This document shows, one piece after another, positions 22,087-32,707 of a stretch of DNA of 64,000 bases; the first letter of the stretch is position 1, and each line of letters opens with the position of its first letter. Origin of the DNA: Vibrio pelagius (GTDB lineage Bacteria > Pseudomonadota > Gammaproteobacteria > Enterobacterales > Vibrionaceae); assembly GCF_024347575.1 (NCBI RefSeq), contig NZ_AP025503.1:620001-684000 (forward strand), written 5' to 3'. The notes beneath the pieces were generated by a model. That model was not told the DNA's origin. It ran no database searches and saw only the letters and a program-made list of their open reading frames with translations. A program made the position numbers and the translations under genes.

Positions 22087-23712
22087 TTATGACGTTTGGG
22101 TTTCGGTATTATCATCGACATTATTATCGTCGAAATTATGGTTATTGAAACTTAGCTGCCAACCGGCTTGCTCCCATAGCTCTTGCTCTTGTGCTAAATC
22201 AGCAGCGAGCAGCTTATTCTCATCTAACCAATCTGGGTTAGTGCAGCTCAGTTTCCAATGGTCTTTATCTAAGAGATCAATTTTTATATCTAACAGCGGC
22301 GCATCATTCCGCTGCCCATTCAATAAAATCGCAAGCCTTAAAATTCGGACTAAACCGATGATCTGTTTCTTTTTGAACAGGTTGAAATCGGGCATCTCCT
22401 GGAGTTTTAAAGACTTACGTTGGAAGCGTGCCAAAGTTGCCATCACCGACTGCTGTTCGCTGTTAAAGCCTGGCATATTAGTGTGTTTTAACAGGTAGGC
22501 TGAATGGCGATGGAACCCTTGAAAGCTTATGCTAAGACCGACTTCATGCAGGAGAGCGCTCCAGCTTAGTAAATCAAACAACTGACTCTTTTTCTTGATA
22601 CCAAGGGAGTCTTGCAGTTGATGGATGAACTCTAAGGCTTGGCCTCTTACTCTCGCTGCATGTTCTAAGTCGACTTGATGCTTGAGTGCTAAGTTTTCAG
22701 TGGTTCGCATTCGAATATCTGAGCGTTGAAAGCGCTCTTCCATTTCATACAGCAGACCTTCGCGAAGTGCACCATCTGAAAAGTGCATCTCTTTGATTGA
22801 TAGAGCTTTGAAGATACCAGTGAGAATGGCGACACCCGCAGCGAACACGGGTTGACGTTCAACGGTTAAGCCTTTGATATCAATATCTTCAATGGTCTTG
22901 TGCTCGCACAAAGTATCGATAAGATGTTCCAGTCTCTTTTCGGTAATGATTGCGTCTTCATACCCTAGACCGATCAATACTTCCTTGATGGCTTTAATTG
23001 TACCCGAAGAGCCTAGAGCAACTTCCCAACCATGCTTCTTGTATGACGCCGTCAATGGTTCGAGGCGTTGTTGGGCAGCGATGATCGCTTTAGAGAAATT
23101 CTTTGAAGAGAGTTTGTTGTTGGAGAAATAGCGATGAGTAAAGCTCACACAGCCCATTTGCTTGCTGTTGACAAGTTTGGCTTCAAAGCCTTCGCCAATG
23201 ATTAATTCGGTACTCCCCCCTCCGATATCAACCACCAGCTTAGAGTCGGACTCAGGTTGCGTGTGGGCGACACCAAGATAAATGAGACGAGCTTCTTCTT
23301 GACCCGGTATTACCTCGATCGGGAAGGGAAGAATCGCTCTCGCCCTTTTGATAAAGATGTGAGCGTTGTTTGCTCGTCGCAGGGTATGAGTTGCCGCGAT
23401 ACGAACGTTGTCTAACTCAAAGCCTTGTAAGCGCTCTGCAAACATCGCTAAGCACTCAAGACCACGCGCCATTGCGCTGTTATTAAGGTTGGACTGGCTG
23501 TCTAAGCCAGAACCTAAGCGCACGCGCTGTTTGTGGCGACTAACCAGTTGCAGCTCTTGGCCAATGACTTTAGCCACCACCATGTGGAAACTGTTGGAAC
23601 CCAAGTCTATGGCGGCGACATTTCGAACAGGCGCAGATACCGCGTCTAATGAGAGGGTATCTAGCGGAATATTCGGTTCCTGTTTAGAGGAGGCATCGTT
23701 AATTTTGCTCAT
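22087..23712 (-). CDS. ppx: Exopolyphosphatase
   Basis: Releases terminal phosphate from polyphosphate (and pppGpp in the Ppx/GppA family). 541 residues. It carries the ASKHA-fold phosphate-1 motif [17 protein letters not shown] (near residue 34) and phosphate-2 motif [14 protein letters not shown], then a C-terminal HD-like helical domain from about 330 ([16 protein letters not shown]). Longer than E. coli Ppx because of N- and C-terminal tails rich in Asn and Asp. Its start lies inside ppk (14-bp overlap), so ppk-ppx is one operon. Confidence 0.95.
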   Translation of the reverse strand: MSKINDASSKQEPNIPLDTLSLDAVSAPVRNVAAIDLGSNSFHMVVAKVIGQELQLVSRHKQRVRLGSGLDSQSNLNNSAMARGLECLAMFAERLQGFELDNVRIAATHTLRRANNAHIFIKRARAILPFPIEVIPGQEEARLIYLGVAHTQPESDSKLVVDIGGGSTELIIGEGFEAKLVNSKQMGCVSFTHRYFSNNKLSSKNFSKAIIAAQQRLEPLTASYKKHGWEVALGSSGTIKAIKEVLIGLGYEDAIITEKRLEHLIDTLCEHKTIEDIDIKGLTVERQPVFAAGVAILTGIFKALSIKEMHFSDGALREGLLYEMEERFQRSDIRMRTTENLALKHQVDLEHAARVRGQALEFIHQLQDSLGIKKKSQLFDLLSWSALLHEVGLSISFQGFHRHSAYLLKHTNMPGFNSEQQSVMATLARFQRKSLKLQEMPDFNLFKKKQIIGLVRILRLAILLNGQRNDAPLLDIKIDLLDKDHWKLSCTNPDWLDENKLLAADLAQEQELWEQAGWQLSFNNHNFDDNNVDDNTETQTS

Positions 23713-25798
23713 CGTCTGGCTTGGGTTCCCTGGCTTTTCTAGTGTGTTTTTCGACCTGTTTTAGGTAGTCGTAGATGGCGATTTGTGAGCGAACTTTTTT
23801 ACGGTTACCGCGTGGAACGTAATTGTTGCTCATCTCTTTATCAATCCACCTTGCTTTAACTGTATCGGTAAAATGGATATTTACAATATCAATAATACGT
23901 TGTTTCAAACGCTCATCACGGATCGGTGCGGCGACTTCGATACGATGATCGATGTTTCGAGTCATCCAGTCTGCGGAAGAGATGTAAACCTGAGGGTCGC
24001 CATCATTGTGAGTGATAATGACGCGAGGGTGCTCAAGGAAGCGATCAATAATACTAATGATTTCAATATTCTCACTAATACCTTCGACGCCTGGAACCAA
24101 AGAACACATACCGCGAATAATCATACGGATTTTCACGCCAGCACTGCTTGCACCGTAGAGTTTATTGATTAGCCCTTTGTCCACGAGGTTGTTCACTTTG
24201 AGGGTGATCTGCGCTTTCTTGCCTTCTTTAGCATTTGAAATTTCACCATCGATTAATCGATAGAGCTTTTTACGCGAGTTTTGTGGTGAAACAATTAAAT
24301 GGTCAAACCGCACCGGTCTGTAGGGGTTCTCGATATAACCAAACACGTTTCGTACTTCGTTGGCCAAGTCTTGATCGGCAGTGAGTAGAGAGAAGTCTGT
24401 GTAGATGCGTGCATTTTTTTCATGGAAGTTGCCCGTGCCGACATGTGCATAGCGAGTAATCTCTTCTCCTTCTCGGCGGCTAATCAATATCAGCTTAGAG
24501 TGTATTTTCAAACCCGGAGCACCAAAGATAACGTGCACGCCAGCTTCTGTAAGTACCTTCGCCCACTCAATGTTGGCCTCTTCATCGAAGCGAGCTTGTA
24601 GCTCAACCACTACGGTAACGTTTTTTCCGTTGTGTACGGCATCAATGAGCGAGTTTAATAGCTTGGAATCTTTGGCTACCCGATAGACGTTGATCTTAAT
24701 GCTGAGCACTTTAGGATCGAATGACGCTTGGCGGACTAATTCAGTAATATGATCAAAGGTGTGATAAGGGTAATAGAGCAGGATGTCTTTCTCTTTGATC
24801 GCATCAAAAGTATTATAGTGATGATCGAAATCCGCACACTTCATTGGTGGCAGAGGCTTGTTCTCTAAGTACTCTCGCCCCATGTTTGGGAAGGCAATAA
24901 AGTCCTTAAAGTTATGGTAGCGCCCACCTGGAATTAAGCTGTCATAGTTAGACATGCCAAGCTTCTCGCACAAAAAATGGAGCATCTTTTCAGGCATGGT
25001 GTGCTCATACACAAAGCGGACTGGCATGGCACTCAATCGTTGTGCAACCCCTTCTGACATCTGCTCTAGCAAGCTATGTTCAACTTCATAACTAAGGTCA
25101 TACTCTGCATCACGAGTCATTTTCATTGCGTAGCAGTTGAGGCTGTCATATTCAAAAAAGCCCTTGAAAAGATCATCAATACAGTAACGAATGATGTTGT
25201 CGAGCAGAATAATGGTCTTACGGCGTTTACCTTTCGGTTCCGGTACTTTGACGAAGCGAGGAAGATGATCGGTTGGTATTTCGATCAAGGCATAACTCGA
25301 TTGCTGATCTTTTTCTAACTCAACCGTGAGATACGCATACTCATCTTTTAAAAATTGCAATACATCAATTTCATCGGTCATCAGTAGTGGTGTAATGTGA
25401 GGCAGGATCTCTTTGCGAAAGTACTTTCGGATCCACTTTATCTGTGATTCATTAAGCTGTGTTTCGTTGACCAGGAAGATGCGTCGTCTCGCCATCTCTA
25501 GAATCAGTTCATTGTAGAGTTCATCAAACCTTTGATTGAGTTTTAGCGCTTTGGTTTGCATTTTTGCCAAGAGGTGCTTTGAATTATCATTAATGCCACG
25601 CTCCTGGTTAATCAAGATTCGACGTTTGACATCAGCAAAGCGAACTTTGTAAAACTCATCTAAATTGTTGGAAAAAATGCCCAAAAATCGGACACGTTCT
25701 ATCAAAGGAACATGTTTGTCTGCGGACTCTTGCAATACCCTCTCATTAAAAGAGAGCCAGCTAAGTTCTTTTTCTATGTAGAGTTTTTCCGCATTCAT
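23699..25798 (-). CDS. ppk: Polyphosphate kinase 1
   Basis: Reversibly polymerises the gamma-phosphate of ATP into polyphosphate, at the inner membrane. 699 residues. N domain begins [19 protein letters not shown]. The two phospholipase-D-like catalytic domains contain autophosphorylated His433 (KIHSKLILI) and His452 (YAHVGTGN). Divergent from pstC across 205 bp that carries a Pho box, and co-translated with ppx. Confidence 0.97.
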   Translation of the reverse strand: MNAEKLYIEKELSWLSFNERVLQESADKHVPLIERVRFLGIFSNNLDEFYKVRFADVKRRILINQERGINDNSKHLLAKMQTKALKLNQRFDELYNELILEMARRRIFLVNETQLNESQIKWIRKYFRKEILPHITPLLMTDEIDVLQFLKDEYAYLTVELEKDQQSSYALIEIPTDHLPRFVKVPEPKGKRRKTIILLDNIIRYCIDDLFKGFFEYDSLNCYAMKMTRDAEYDLSYEVEHSLLEQMSEGVAQRLSAMPVRFVYEHTMPEKMLHFLCEKLGMSNYDSLIPGGRYHNFKDFIAFPNMGREYLENKPLPPMKCADFDHHYNTFDAIKEKDILLYYPYHTFDHITELVRQASFDPKVLSIKINVYRVAKDSKLLNSLIDAVHNGKNVTVVVELQARFDEEANIEWAKVLTEAGVHVIFGAPGLKIHSKLILISRREGEEITRYAHVGTGNFHEKNARIYTDFSLLTADQDLANEVRNVFGYIENPYRPVRFDHLIVSPQNSRKKLYRLIDGEISNAKEGKKAQITLKVNNLVDKGLINKLYGASSAGVKIRMIIRGMCSLVPGVEGISENIEIISIIDRFLEHPRVIITHNDGDPQVYISSADWMTRNIDHRIEVAAPIRDERLKQRIIDIVNIHFTDTVKARWIDKEMSNNYVPRGNRKKVRSQIAIYDYLKQVEKHTRKAREPKPDDEQN

Positions 25799-25939
25799 TA
25801 AGACTCTCCTCGATTGACTGACGTGTTTTTTGGGGCTTAAATTATAAAAAATAAGCAGCGTATGCTCATTTTGTTACGGTATTATTGCAATTGAAAGTTT
25901 ATGCAAAAGTTGCTACTAGTTTCAGTTATTTAATGTGAC

Positions 25940-25957
25940 CTGTAATATAATTGTCAT
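25940..25957. promoter_or_regulatory. Pho box in the ppk-pstC divergent region
   Basis: CTGTAAT-ATAA-TTGTCAT: each half-site matches the PhoB consensus CTGTCAT in 6 of 7 bases with the required 4-nt spacer. A TATGAT -10-like element lies at 25971-25976 on the plus strand, placing the box at the -35 region of pstC. It could also affect ppk, which starts 142 bp to the left. Confidence 0.85.
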
Positions 25958-26003
25958 CTAATCGAAATATTATGATATTAGCTCAAAAAAGGTAGATATA
26001 AAG

Positions 26004-28220
26004 ATGACCCCTAGCCAATTTTCACTGAAAGAAAAAGACAAGAAACGATGGTTGAAAGACCGTCTTGTCCGTTTTTCTGTGACGTGCGGCGGGGTAAGTG
26101 TTCTAGCTGCTTTAGTGCTTATCTTTATCTACCTTGCGATGGTTATCTTGCCCATCTTTTCTGATGCCGGTATTCAAGTGAGTAACAATCGTAAGTCTGT
26201 CACTGTAAATAACGCTGTTGCGCTCTCAGTTGATGAATATGGTCAACACGCTTTTACTATTGAAAACTCAGGTAAAGTTCAGTTTTGGGACTTAGTAACG
26301 CAAAACTCAGACTCTTATTTTTCTGAGCAGATCACTAAGACTCCGATCGCTTTCGCTCGAAATACGCCTGCTGAAAATTGGTTCGCTTTTGCTACGAAAA
26401 GTGGTGATATCACTTTTTTTTCGCCTAAATTCAGTGCGCCACTCTATAAACCAAACAGTGTTGCTGAACCTAAAGTTCAACGCATAAACACGATTGAACG
26501 CTTCTTGCCAGCAACAGAAAGTAACGGAGCTGAGATTGAGCAGTTTGCTTTCTCTCGTCATGGTTCACAACTGACCATCGCGGCTCAATTGACCGATCAA
26601 CGTTTGTTGGTGAAATGGTTTCAATCTGATCTTCAAGGAAACTATCATCTGCAGGCGAGTCAATGGCTCTCTACTCAGTTTAGTCAACAAGATCAGATCT
26701 TGATGACGCCTGATGGCAAAACACTTTACATGAGAGCCAGCTCTGAACTGGCAGTGCTCACGCTTGACGAGCACCATTTCTCTGTCAGGGAGCTGGTGGA
26801 TTTGAGTTTGAGCGATGAAAAGCATGCGGTGAAGACGATTGATCTTCTGTCTGGTGCTTACTCTCTGCTTGTGACGCATAACGATGGTCAGGTGTCTCAA
26901 TGGTTTGATGTGCTGAAAGATAAGCAGCGCAGCCTCACTCATATTCGAGACTTCCAATTAGCAGAAGAAGTGCAGTTCATTCTTCCTGATACCTATCGCA
27001 AGGGTTTCTATAGCTTTTACAAAAACGGCACATTGCAAAGCCATTACACGACCAGTGAAAAACTGTCACTGTTTGAACGTGCTTTTAATAAGTCGCCGGA
27101 GTTGGCCGCGATGTCTGCCAACGAATTGCATTTAGTTGCCTTAATTGATGATGAAATTCGAGTGGCAGCGGTCGATAATGAATACCCTCAAATTTCACTC
27201 TCATCGCTTTGGCAGAAGGTGTGGTATGAAAGCTACCCAGAACCGGCTTACGTGTGGCAGTCGACGTCAGCGAATGATGACTTTGAAGAGAAATTCAGTT
27301 TAATCCCGATCACTTTCGGGACCATAAAAGCGGCGCTGTTTGCAATGCTTTTTGCAACGCCGATAGCGGTGTTGGGGGCAATTTATACAGCGTACTTCAT
27401 GTCTCCAAGAATGCGTCGAGTGGTGAAACCAACGATTGAGCTGATGGAAGCTTTACCAACGGTTATTATTGGCTTCTTGGCCGGTTTATGGTTTGCACCT
27501 ATTGTCGAGACACACCTCACCGCAGTCTTCTCCTTGATGGTGGCACTGCCGTTAAGTGCGCTGTTAATGGGATTGGTCTGGTACTTGTTACCTCACAGCT
27601 TTACCTGTCGATTCTCGAATGGTTGGCACGCACTGATCCTGATACCTGTACTCCTGATTACCATTGTGAGCGTGTTTGTTCTTGGCAGTCAGATCGAGGC
27701 GCTTTTGTTTGGCGGAGACATTCGTACTTTTCTGGCAGGATACGGCATTGGCTTTGACCAAAGAAATGCATTGGTGGTGGGTTTTGCTATGGGGTTTGCT
27801 GTTATCCCTACCATTTTCACTATCGCCGAAGATGCGATCTTCTCTGTGCCTAAGCATCTCTCTGACGGATCGCTGGCTTTGGGAGCTACCGCATGGCAAA
27901 CACTGATTTATGTTGTGTTGCTGACTGCGAGTCCTGGTATTTTCTCTGCAATAATGATGGGGCTAGGGCGTGCCGTTGGTGAAACCATGATTGTTCTGAT
28001 GGCGACAGGTAACACGCCTATTTTGGATTGGAATATTCTAGAGGGGATGAGAACCTTATCTGCAACCATTGCGGTTGAGCTGCCTGAATCTGAAGTGGGT
28101 GGCTCTCACTTCCGTTTATTGTTCTTAGCGGCGCTGCTGCTGTTTGTCTTCACTTTCGCCGTAAACTTCTTGGCTGAGTGGGTAAGACAACGACTGCGCG
28201 ACAAGTATCGTGCGTTATAG
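26004..28220 (+). CDS. pstC: Phosphate ABC transporter permease PstC, long form
   Basis: Inner membrane channel subunit of the high-affinity phosphate importer. At 738 residues it is more than twice the E. coli length (319). After a cytosolic tail and TM1 (about 24-50) comes a periplasmic insert of about 380 residues. Its repeated short beta motifs (GKVQFWDLVT, SGDITFFSPK, DGQVSQWFDV, NGTLQSHYTT) look like a WD-type propeller. The conserved permease core begins near residue 430 (PITFGTIKAALFAMLFATP) and carries the EAA-like loop SDGSLALGATAWQTL. First gene of pstC-pstA-pstB-phoU, preceded by a Pho box. Confidence 0.92.
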   Translation: MTPSQFSLKEKDKKRWLKDRLVRFSVTCGGVSVLAALVLIFIYLAMVILPIFSDAGIQVSNNRKSVTVNNAVALSVDEYGQHAFTIENSGKVQFWDLVTQNSDSYFSEQITKTPIAFARNTPAENWFAFATKSGDITFFSPKFSAPLYKPNSVAEPKVQRINTIERFLPATESNGAEIEQFAFSRHGSQLTIAAQLTDQRLLVKWFQSDLQGNYHLQASQWLSTQFSQQDQILMTPDGKTLYMRASSELAVLTLDEHHFSVRELVDLSLSDEKHAVKTIDLLSGAYSLLVTHNDGQVSQWFDVLKDKQRSLTHIRDFQLAEEVQFILPDTYRKGFYSFYKNGTLQSHYTTSEKLSLFERAFNKSPELAAMSANELHLVALIDDEIRVAAVDNEYPQISLSSLWQKVWYESYPEPAYVWQSTSANDDFEEKFSLIPITFGTIKAALFAMLFATPIAVLGAIYTAYFMSPRMRRVVKPTIELMEALPTVIIGFLAGLWFAPIVETHLTAVFSLMVALPLSALLMGLVWYLLPHSFTCRFSNGWHALILIPVLLITIVSVFVLGSQIEALLFGGDIRTFLAGYGIGFDQRNALVVGFAMGFAVIPTIFTIAEDAIFSVPKHLSDGSLALGATAWQTLIYVVLLTASPGIFSAIMMGLGRAVGETMIVLMATGNTPILDWNILEGMRTLSATIAVELPESEVGGSHFRLLFLAALLLFVFTFAVNFLAEWVRQRLRDKYRAL

Positions 28221-28244
28221 TGTTCAAGGGGCAGCATAGTATTC

Positions 28245-29945
28245 ATGGCCAATAAATTTAAATCTCTATTGAACTGGGTTAAGTCAGGTTCTCCTTGGAT
28301 CTGGCTGACCGGTGGTGCGGTTAGTATCAGTATGCTTTCCGTGCTTGGTTTGATGCTGTTAATCGGCTGGAAGGGGCTTACGTACTTTTGGCCTGCACCA
28401 CTCTACCAATGGCAACTTGACGATTCAGCACAGTCACAAGTCGAACTGAATGGTTCGCCAGATCGCCTTATCGGTCAGCTTTATGAGAACAAATACATTC
28501 CGATTGCTCAGATCCCCCAGTCTCATGAGCACCTATCTGAGCAGCAACTTACTACGGGCTTAGTGAAACGCCTAAGCGTCAAAGTGGCGAATCGCGAGTT
28601 GTATCCGGCAGATTTCGTATCGATTCTAGATATCAATCTACAGCAGCCAACAGAGCCGGAAGGGTGGGCAGTGATAGAGCGTAGTCGTGGTGGTTACTTC
28701 TTTGGTAAGCCAATTCGCTTTGAAAGTGCGGCTGGCTCAAGTGTGACTGATATTGACCAGTCTTTAGAAGAAGGGCTGGCGTTTGCGGATGTACTTCGTG
28801 AAGAGACGTCGCGGATTGTAAATCAAGAGATCCGTGGGATCAGTTGGCAGTTAGAGAAGTTGAGGCTTGAAAAGCGCAAACTGGAGCTGAATGAGAAAAT
28901 CAGTGAGAGTTATTTGAAAAGTTATGAAGATACTCGACGCGCACTCAATCAACAACTGGATGATGCTGAACTGCGTTTAGAGCAGCTCAGAACTCAGCTC
29001 AACGTAGAGAGCCTAGTTGTCGAAGACATGACGGGACAGCAGGTTGAGATTCCATTAAGCCATATCTTAGATTACTGGTATCCGAATCAGATGAACTATG
29101 CTGAGAAAGTCACTCACTGGTTCAAACAGATCTGGAAGTTTTTGTCGGATAACCCAAGGGAGTCGAACTCTGAAGGGGGCGTTTTCCCTGCGATATTCGG
29201 CACAGTCTTGTTGGTTATCTTGATGTCGATCGTGGTGATGCCTCTTGGTGTTATTGCTGCGATTTACCTCCATGAATATGCAAAGACCAATGCACTCACG
29301 CGCTTGATTCGTATCGCGGTAATCAACTTGGCTGGTGTTCCTTCGATTGTCTATGGTGTATTTGGCTTGGGCTTCTTCGTTTATACCATTGGTGGGTCGA
29401 TTGATACGCTGTTTTATGCTGAGCGTTTACCGGCTCCGACCTTTGGTACACCCGGGCTTTTATGGTCTTCATTGACTTTGGCGGTTTTAACATTGCCAGT
29501 CGTTATTGTGACGACAGAAGAAGGTTTGACGCGAATTCCTAGCGCGGTTCGTCATGGTTCGTTAGCGTTAGGGGCGACACAGTTCGAAACCTTGTGGCGA
29601 ATTGTACTGCCGATGGCAAGCCCAGCAATTATTACAGGTTTGATCTTGGCGATTGCTCGTGCGGCTGGCGAAGTTGCGCCGTTAATGCTGGTGGGGGTGG
29701 TGAAGCTGGCTTCAAGCCTCCCTGTTGATGGGCAGTTTCCGTACGTTCATTTGGATCGTAAGTTTATGCACTTGGGTTTCCATATTTATGATGTTGGCTT
29801 TCAGACGTCCAACATAGAAGCAGCTAGACCTTTGGTGTACGCTACATCGTTTCTTCTCGTTACTGTGATTGTGGGGTTAAACCTGACTGCGATTAATATT
29901 CGCAATAACTTGCGTGAGAAGTACCGAATCTTAGGACAAGATTAG
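28245..29945 (+). CDS. pstA: Phosphate ABC transporter permease PstA, long form
   Basis: Partner permease of PstC. 566 residues, about 270 more than E. coli PstA. TM1 at about 18-45, then a periplasmic insert to about 300 with a strongly heptad-like coiled coil at about 190-260 (many Glu, Lys, Leu). The permease core follows, with the EAA loop HGSLALGATQFETLWRIVLP and a final KYRI segment. 24 bp after pstC; its stop is immediately followed by the pstB start. Confidence 0.92.
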   Translation: MANKFKSLLNWVKSGSPWIWLTGGAVSISMLSVLGLMLLIGWKGLTYFWPAPLYQWQLDDSAQSQVELNGSPDRLIGQLYENKYIPIAQIPQSHEHLSEQQLTTGLVKRLSVKVANRELYPADFVSILDINLQQPTEPEGWAVIERSRGGYFFGKPIRFESAAGSSVTDIDQSLEEGLAFADVLREETSRIVNQEIRGISWQLEKLRLEKRKLELNEKISESYLKSYEDTRRALNQQLDDAELRLEQLRTQLNVESLVVEDMTGQQVEIPLSHILDYWYPNQMNYAEKVTHWFKQIWKFLSDNPRESNSEGGVFPAIFGTVLLVILMSIVVMPLGVIAAIYLHEYAKTNALTRLIRIAVINLAGVPSIVYGVFGLGFFVYTIGGSIDTLFYAERLPAPTFGTPGLLWSSLTLAVLTLPVVIVTTEEGLTRIPSAVRHGSLALGATQFETLWRIVLPMASPAIITGLILAIARAAGEVAPLMLVGVVKLASSLPVDGQFPYVHLDRKFMHLGFHIYDVGFQTSNIEAARPLVYATSFLLVTVIVGLNLTAINIRNNLREKYRILGQD

Positions 29946-30764
29946 ATGTTTTCAATTAATGAAACCTTGGGTTATTACGCCCCGCTTGATGTTCACAACC
30001 TAACGGATGAACAGACAGCCATCTCGATTGAGAGCTTAAATCTTCATTATAAAGAGAGCCAAGCGCTCGACGATATCTCAATGAAGATCCCAAAAGGGCA
30101 GGTGACGGCGTTTATCGGGCCTTCTGGGTGTGGTAAATCGACCTTGTTACGCTGCATTAACCGAATGAATGATTTGGTGGAAGGGTGTCGAGTGTCTGGC
30201 AAAGTGAAGCTTTATGGTCACAATGTTTATGATCCTCAAGTGGACGTGGCCACCTTACGCCGACGTGTGGGTATGGTTTTTCAGAGGCCAAACCCTTTCC
30301 CTAAATCGATCTATGAAAACGTGGTTTACGGCTTACGCCTTCAAGGTATGAGCAATAGCCGTGATCTTGATGATGCGGTTGAACGCTCTTTACGTGCAGC
30401 AGCCTTATGGGATGAAGTGAAAGACAGGTTGCATGAAAATGCATTTGGTCTCTCTGGCGGTCAACAGCAGCGCTTGGTGATTGCGCGTGCAGTGGCTATT
30501 GAGCCTGAAGTTCTGTTATTGGATGAACCAACGTCTGCATTGGATCCTATCTCCACTCTGACGATTGAAGAGCTGATTAACGATCTTAAAACGCAATACA
30601 CGGTCGTGATTGTGACTCACAACATGCAACAAGCAGCGCGTGTCAGTGACCACACCGCGTTTATTCATATGGGTAAGTTGATCGAGTACTCAGATACAGA
30701 TTCAATCTTTACTTCGCCATTGAAAAATCAAACAGAAGACTACATTACAGGAAGATACGGTTAA
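29946..30764 (+). CDS. pstB: Phosphate ABC transporter ATPase PstB
   Basis: Cytosolic ATPase powering phosphate import. 272 residues with Walker [10 protein letters not shown] (about 57-65), Q-loop [15 protein letters not shown], signature LSGGQQQR and Walker [14 protein letters not shown], followed by the H-loop VTHNMQQA. The IYENV and NPFPKS stretches are specific to PstB. A 20-residue N-terminal extension (to about EQTAIS) precedes the ABC fold. No gap separates it from pstA, so translational coupling is likely. Confidence 0.97.
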   Translation: MFSINETLGYYAPLDVHNLTDEQTAISIESLNLHYKESQALDDISMKIPKGQVTAFIGPSGCGKSTLLRCINRMNDLVEGCRVSGKVKLYGHNVYDPQVDVATLRRRVGMVFQRPNPFPKSIYENVVYGLRLQGMSNSRDLDDAVERSLRAAALWDEVKDRLHENAFGLSGGQQQRLVIARAVAIEPEVLLLDEPTSALDPISTLTIEELINDLKTQYTVVIVTHNMQQAARVSDHTAFIHMGKLIEYSDTDSIFTSPLKNQTEDYITGRYG

Positions 30765-30804
30765 GCTTGCTGTTCCCATAGCAGGCCATTATTTAGGAGC
30801 TGAC

Positions 30805-31503
30805 ATGCATTTCGGTCGTCATATATCTGGACAATTTAACGTTGAACTTGAGTCTATACGTACTCATGTTCTAACTATGGGCGGCCTTGTGGAGCAGCAG
30901 CTCTCTTTTGCCATGCAAGCTCTGCACAAAGACGATATCGAGTTAGCCAAGAAAGTGATCCGTGATGATCATAAAGTCAATGCTATGGAAGTCTCGATCG
31001 ATGAAGCCTGTACTCGAATCATTGCTAAGCGCCAGCCAACGGCGAAAGATCTCCGCCTAATCATGGCGATCATCAAAACCATTACCGACCTCGAGCGTAT
31101 CGGTGATGTTGCCTCTAAGATTGCGCAGGGGGCAATTGATATCCCTTCAACTAAAAATCAGAAGTTTCATGTTTCATTAGAACCACTGTGTCGTCATGCG
31201 ATTGCGATGTTGCATCAGGTTCTCGATGCCTTTGCACGTATGGATGTTGATGCCGCCGCAGAAGTGCATAAACTTGATGATAAGCTTGATGCAGAGTATG
31301 AAGCGGTGATTCGCCAGCTGATGACCTACATGATGGAAGACCCGAAAAATATTCCGAATATTCTACAGGTGATGTGGTCAGCTCGCGCTATTGAGCGTGT
31401 TGGTGACCGATGCCAAAACATTTGCGAGTACATCATTTACTTTGTGAAAGGAAAGGATGTACGCCATCTAGGAAACCAAAGCCTAGATGACGCACTGAAG
31501 TAG
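30805..31503 (+). CDS. phoU: Phosphate signalling protein PhoU
   Basis: Negative regulator linking PstSCAB to PhoR and limiting phosphate uptake. 232 residues forming two three-helix bundles, each with a metal-binding E/D-xxx-D pattern ([15 protein letters not shown] and [18 protein letters not shown]). Last gene of the pst operon, after TTTAGGAGCTGAC. No clear intrinsic terminator follows before cutC, which comes from the other direction. Confidence 0.97.
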   Translation: MHFGRHISGQFNVELESIRTHVLTMGGLVEQQLSFAMQALHKDDIELAKKVIRDDHKVNAMEVSIDEACTRIIAKRQPTAKDLRLIMAIIKTITDLERIGDVASKIAQGAIDIPSTKNQKFHVSLEPLCRHAIAMLHQVLDAFARMDVDAAAEVHKLDDKLDAEYEAVIRQLMTYMMEDPKNIPNILQVMWSARAIERVGDRCQNICEYIIYFVKGKDVRHLGNQSLDDALK

Positions 31504-31525
31504 TTTGATAATCTAAATTCTTGAT

Positions 31526-31609
31526 CTAGAGAGTCATAATGGCACCAAGGTTAACGTTAATCGTGGTGTCATAAGGAATATCAGTTTCGTTATGGTCGAA
31601 GACGTTCAT
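31526..31609 (-). CDS. Candidate 27-aa ORF behind cutC
   Basis: ATG at 31609 preceded by AAAGGAGCCGAC, an excellent ribosome site at good spacing, and running to a TAG at 31526. The predicted peptide starts MNVFDHNETDIPYDTT and ends LGAIMTL, with no hydrophobic span and no recognised family. It lies 33 bp after the cutC stop in the same direction. It may be a small protein co-transcribed with cutC or the remaining 5' end of a decayed gene. Confidence 0.4.
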   Translation of the reverse strand: MNVFDHNETDIPYDTTINVNLGAIMTL

Positions 31610-31642
31610 GTCGGCTCCTTTGACTTCGTTCTTGATAAACCA

Positions 31643-32392
31643 TTAACTGTGATTTCGGATAGCGTTTTTTACGGCTCTAATTTTATCTGAGCTAGTGATA
31701 GGAATAAGGTAGTCATCGATATCCTGATTTCCCATTTTTGCTTCTGATGTTCTCTTCATTAAGCTATGACGAGTGGTTTTCCCCGATAGGTGTAGTGCAT
31801 TGACCTTTGGTGCTTGTAAAAGAAGTGGAGCGTTTTCAGCATTAACACCAGCCCCAGCCATAATATCGATACGACCTTTAGCCAGCTTAACCATATCATC
31901 TAAAATCTCTATTCCGTCCTCGGCCGTTGGCGCAAGCCCTGAAGTCAGTACTCGTTCAAAGCCAAGTTGAATGGCTTGTTCTAGAGTAAGCTTATAGTCT
32001 GGAGAGACATCAATTGCTCGGTGAAGCGTCATACCGAGATCTAAGTTTTTCGCCTTTTGGGTCAATCTCGCCAAAGCAATCATATCCAAACAGCCATTAG
32101 ACTGAGTCACACCCAGAACAACACCTGTTAGTCCAGCTATAGCAGCCGCTTCAATATCCTCTAACATGCATTCAATGTCTTCTGCATCGAAGATGAAGTC
32201 GCCTTGTCTTGGGCGGATCATTGCGTAAACAGGAATTGAAGATAGCTGTGCTGCTTTTTTCATAAAGCCAAAACTTGGGGTTAGACCGCCTAAAGCAAGA
32301 GATGAGCAAAGTTCTATACGATCAGCGCCACCTTCGATAGCAAGGTGAAGCGACTCAAGGTTATCGATACATACTTCTAATTCAGGTTTCAT
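31643..32392 (-). CDS. cutC: CutC family protein (copper homeostasis, TIM-barrel)
   Basis: TIM-barrel protein historically linked to copper tolerance; the actual reaction is unsettled. From the ATG at 32392 the product is 249 residues (E. coli 248) and begins [21 protein letters not shown]. An upstream in-frame ATG at 32494 adds 34 hydrophobic, non-family residues and is rejected. The [20 protein letters not shown] and [13 protein letters not shown] motifs are diagnostic. It is monocistronic apart from a short candidate ORF behind it. Confidence 0.93.
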   Translation of the reverse strand: MKPELEVCIDNLESLHLAIEGGADRIELCSSLALGGLTPSFGFMKKAAQLSSIPVYAMIRPRQGDFIFDAEDIECMLEDIEAAAIAGLTGVVLGVTQSNGCLDMIALARLTQKAKNLDLGMTLHRAIDVSPDYKLTLEQAIQLGFERVLTSGLAPTAEDGIEILDDMVKLAKGRIDIMAGAGVNAENAPLLLQAPKVNALHLSGKTTRHSLMKRTSEAKMGNQDIDDYLIPITSSDKIRAVKNAIRNHS

Positions 32393-32550
32393 TTTTTCAT
32401 TCCGAAGAGGGGGTAACGGGATGATAGCAATTGAAAGTAATAAAAGGGTAGAGGGAATCGGAGTGAAATAGGGGTAAATCTTTTCAGTAACCACTGCCTC
32501 AATTTAGAGGCTTGAGGTGAGTCGATAAGAAAGTGCCCGGCCAATATAAC

Positions 32551-32580
32551 AAAAGCCCGAAGCATGAACTTCGGGCTTTT
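32551..32580. terminator. Terminator between prx2 and cutC
   Basis: AAAAGCCCGAAG / CTTCGGGCTTTT stem with a 6-nt loop and A/T runs on both sides. On the minus strand it would end the peroxiredoxin transcript about 130 nt after its stop. Confidence 0.85.
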
Positions 32581-32707
32581 AATAAGACTTTACTTCTTAA
32601 CTGATTGGCGTTGCACTTTGTGCTATTGCTTTACGCTTCTTGTGCCTTTGGCTACTAAGAGAGCTTCCAACCATTCACCCGGGTTGAGCGCGGGCTTAAG
32701 AATGTAA

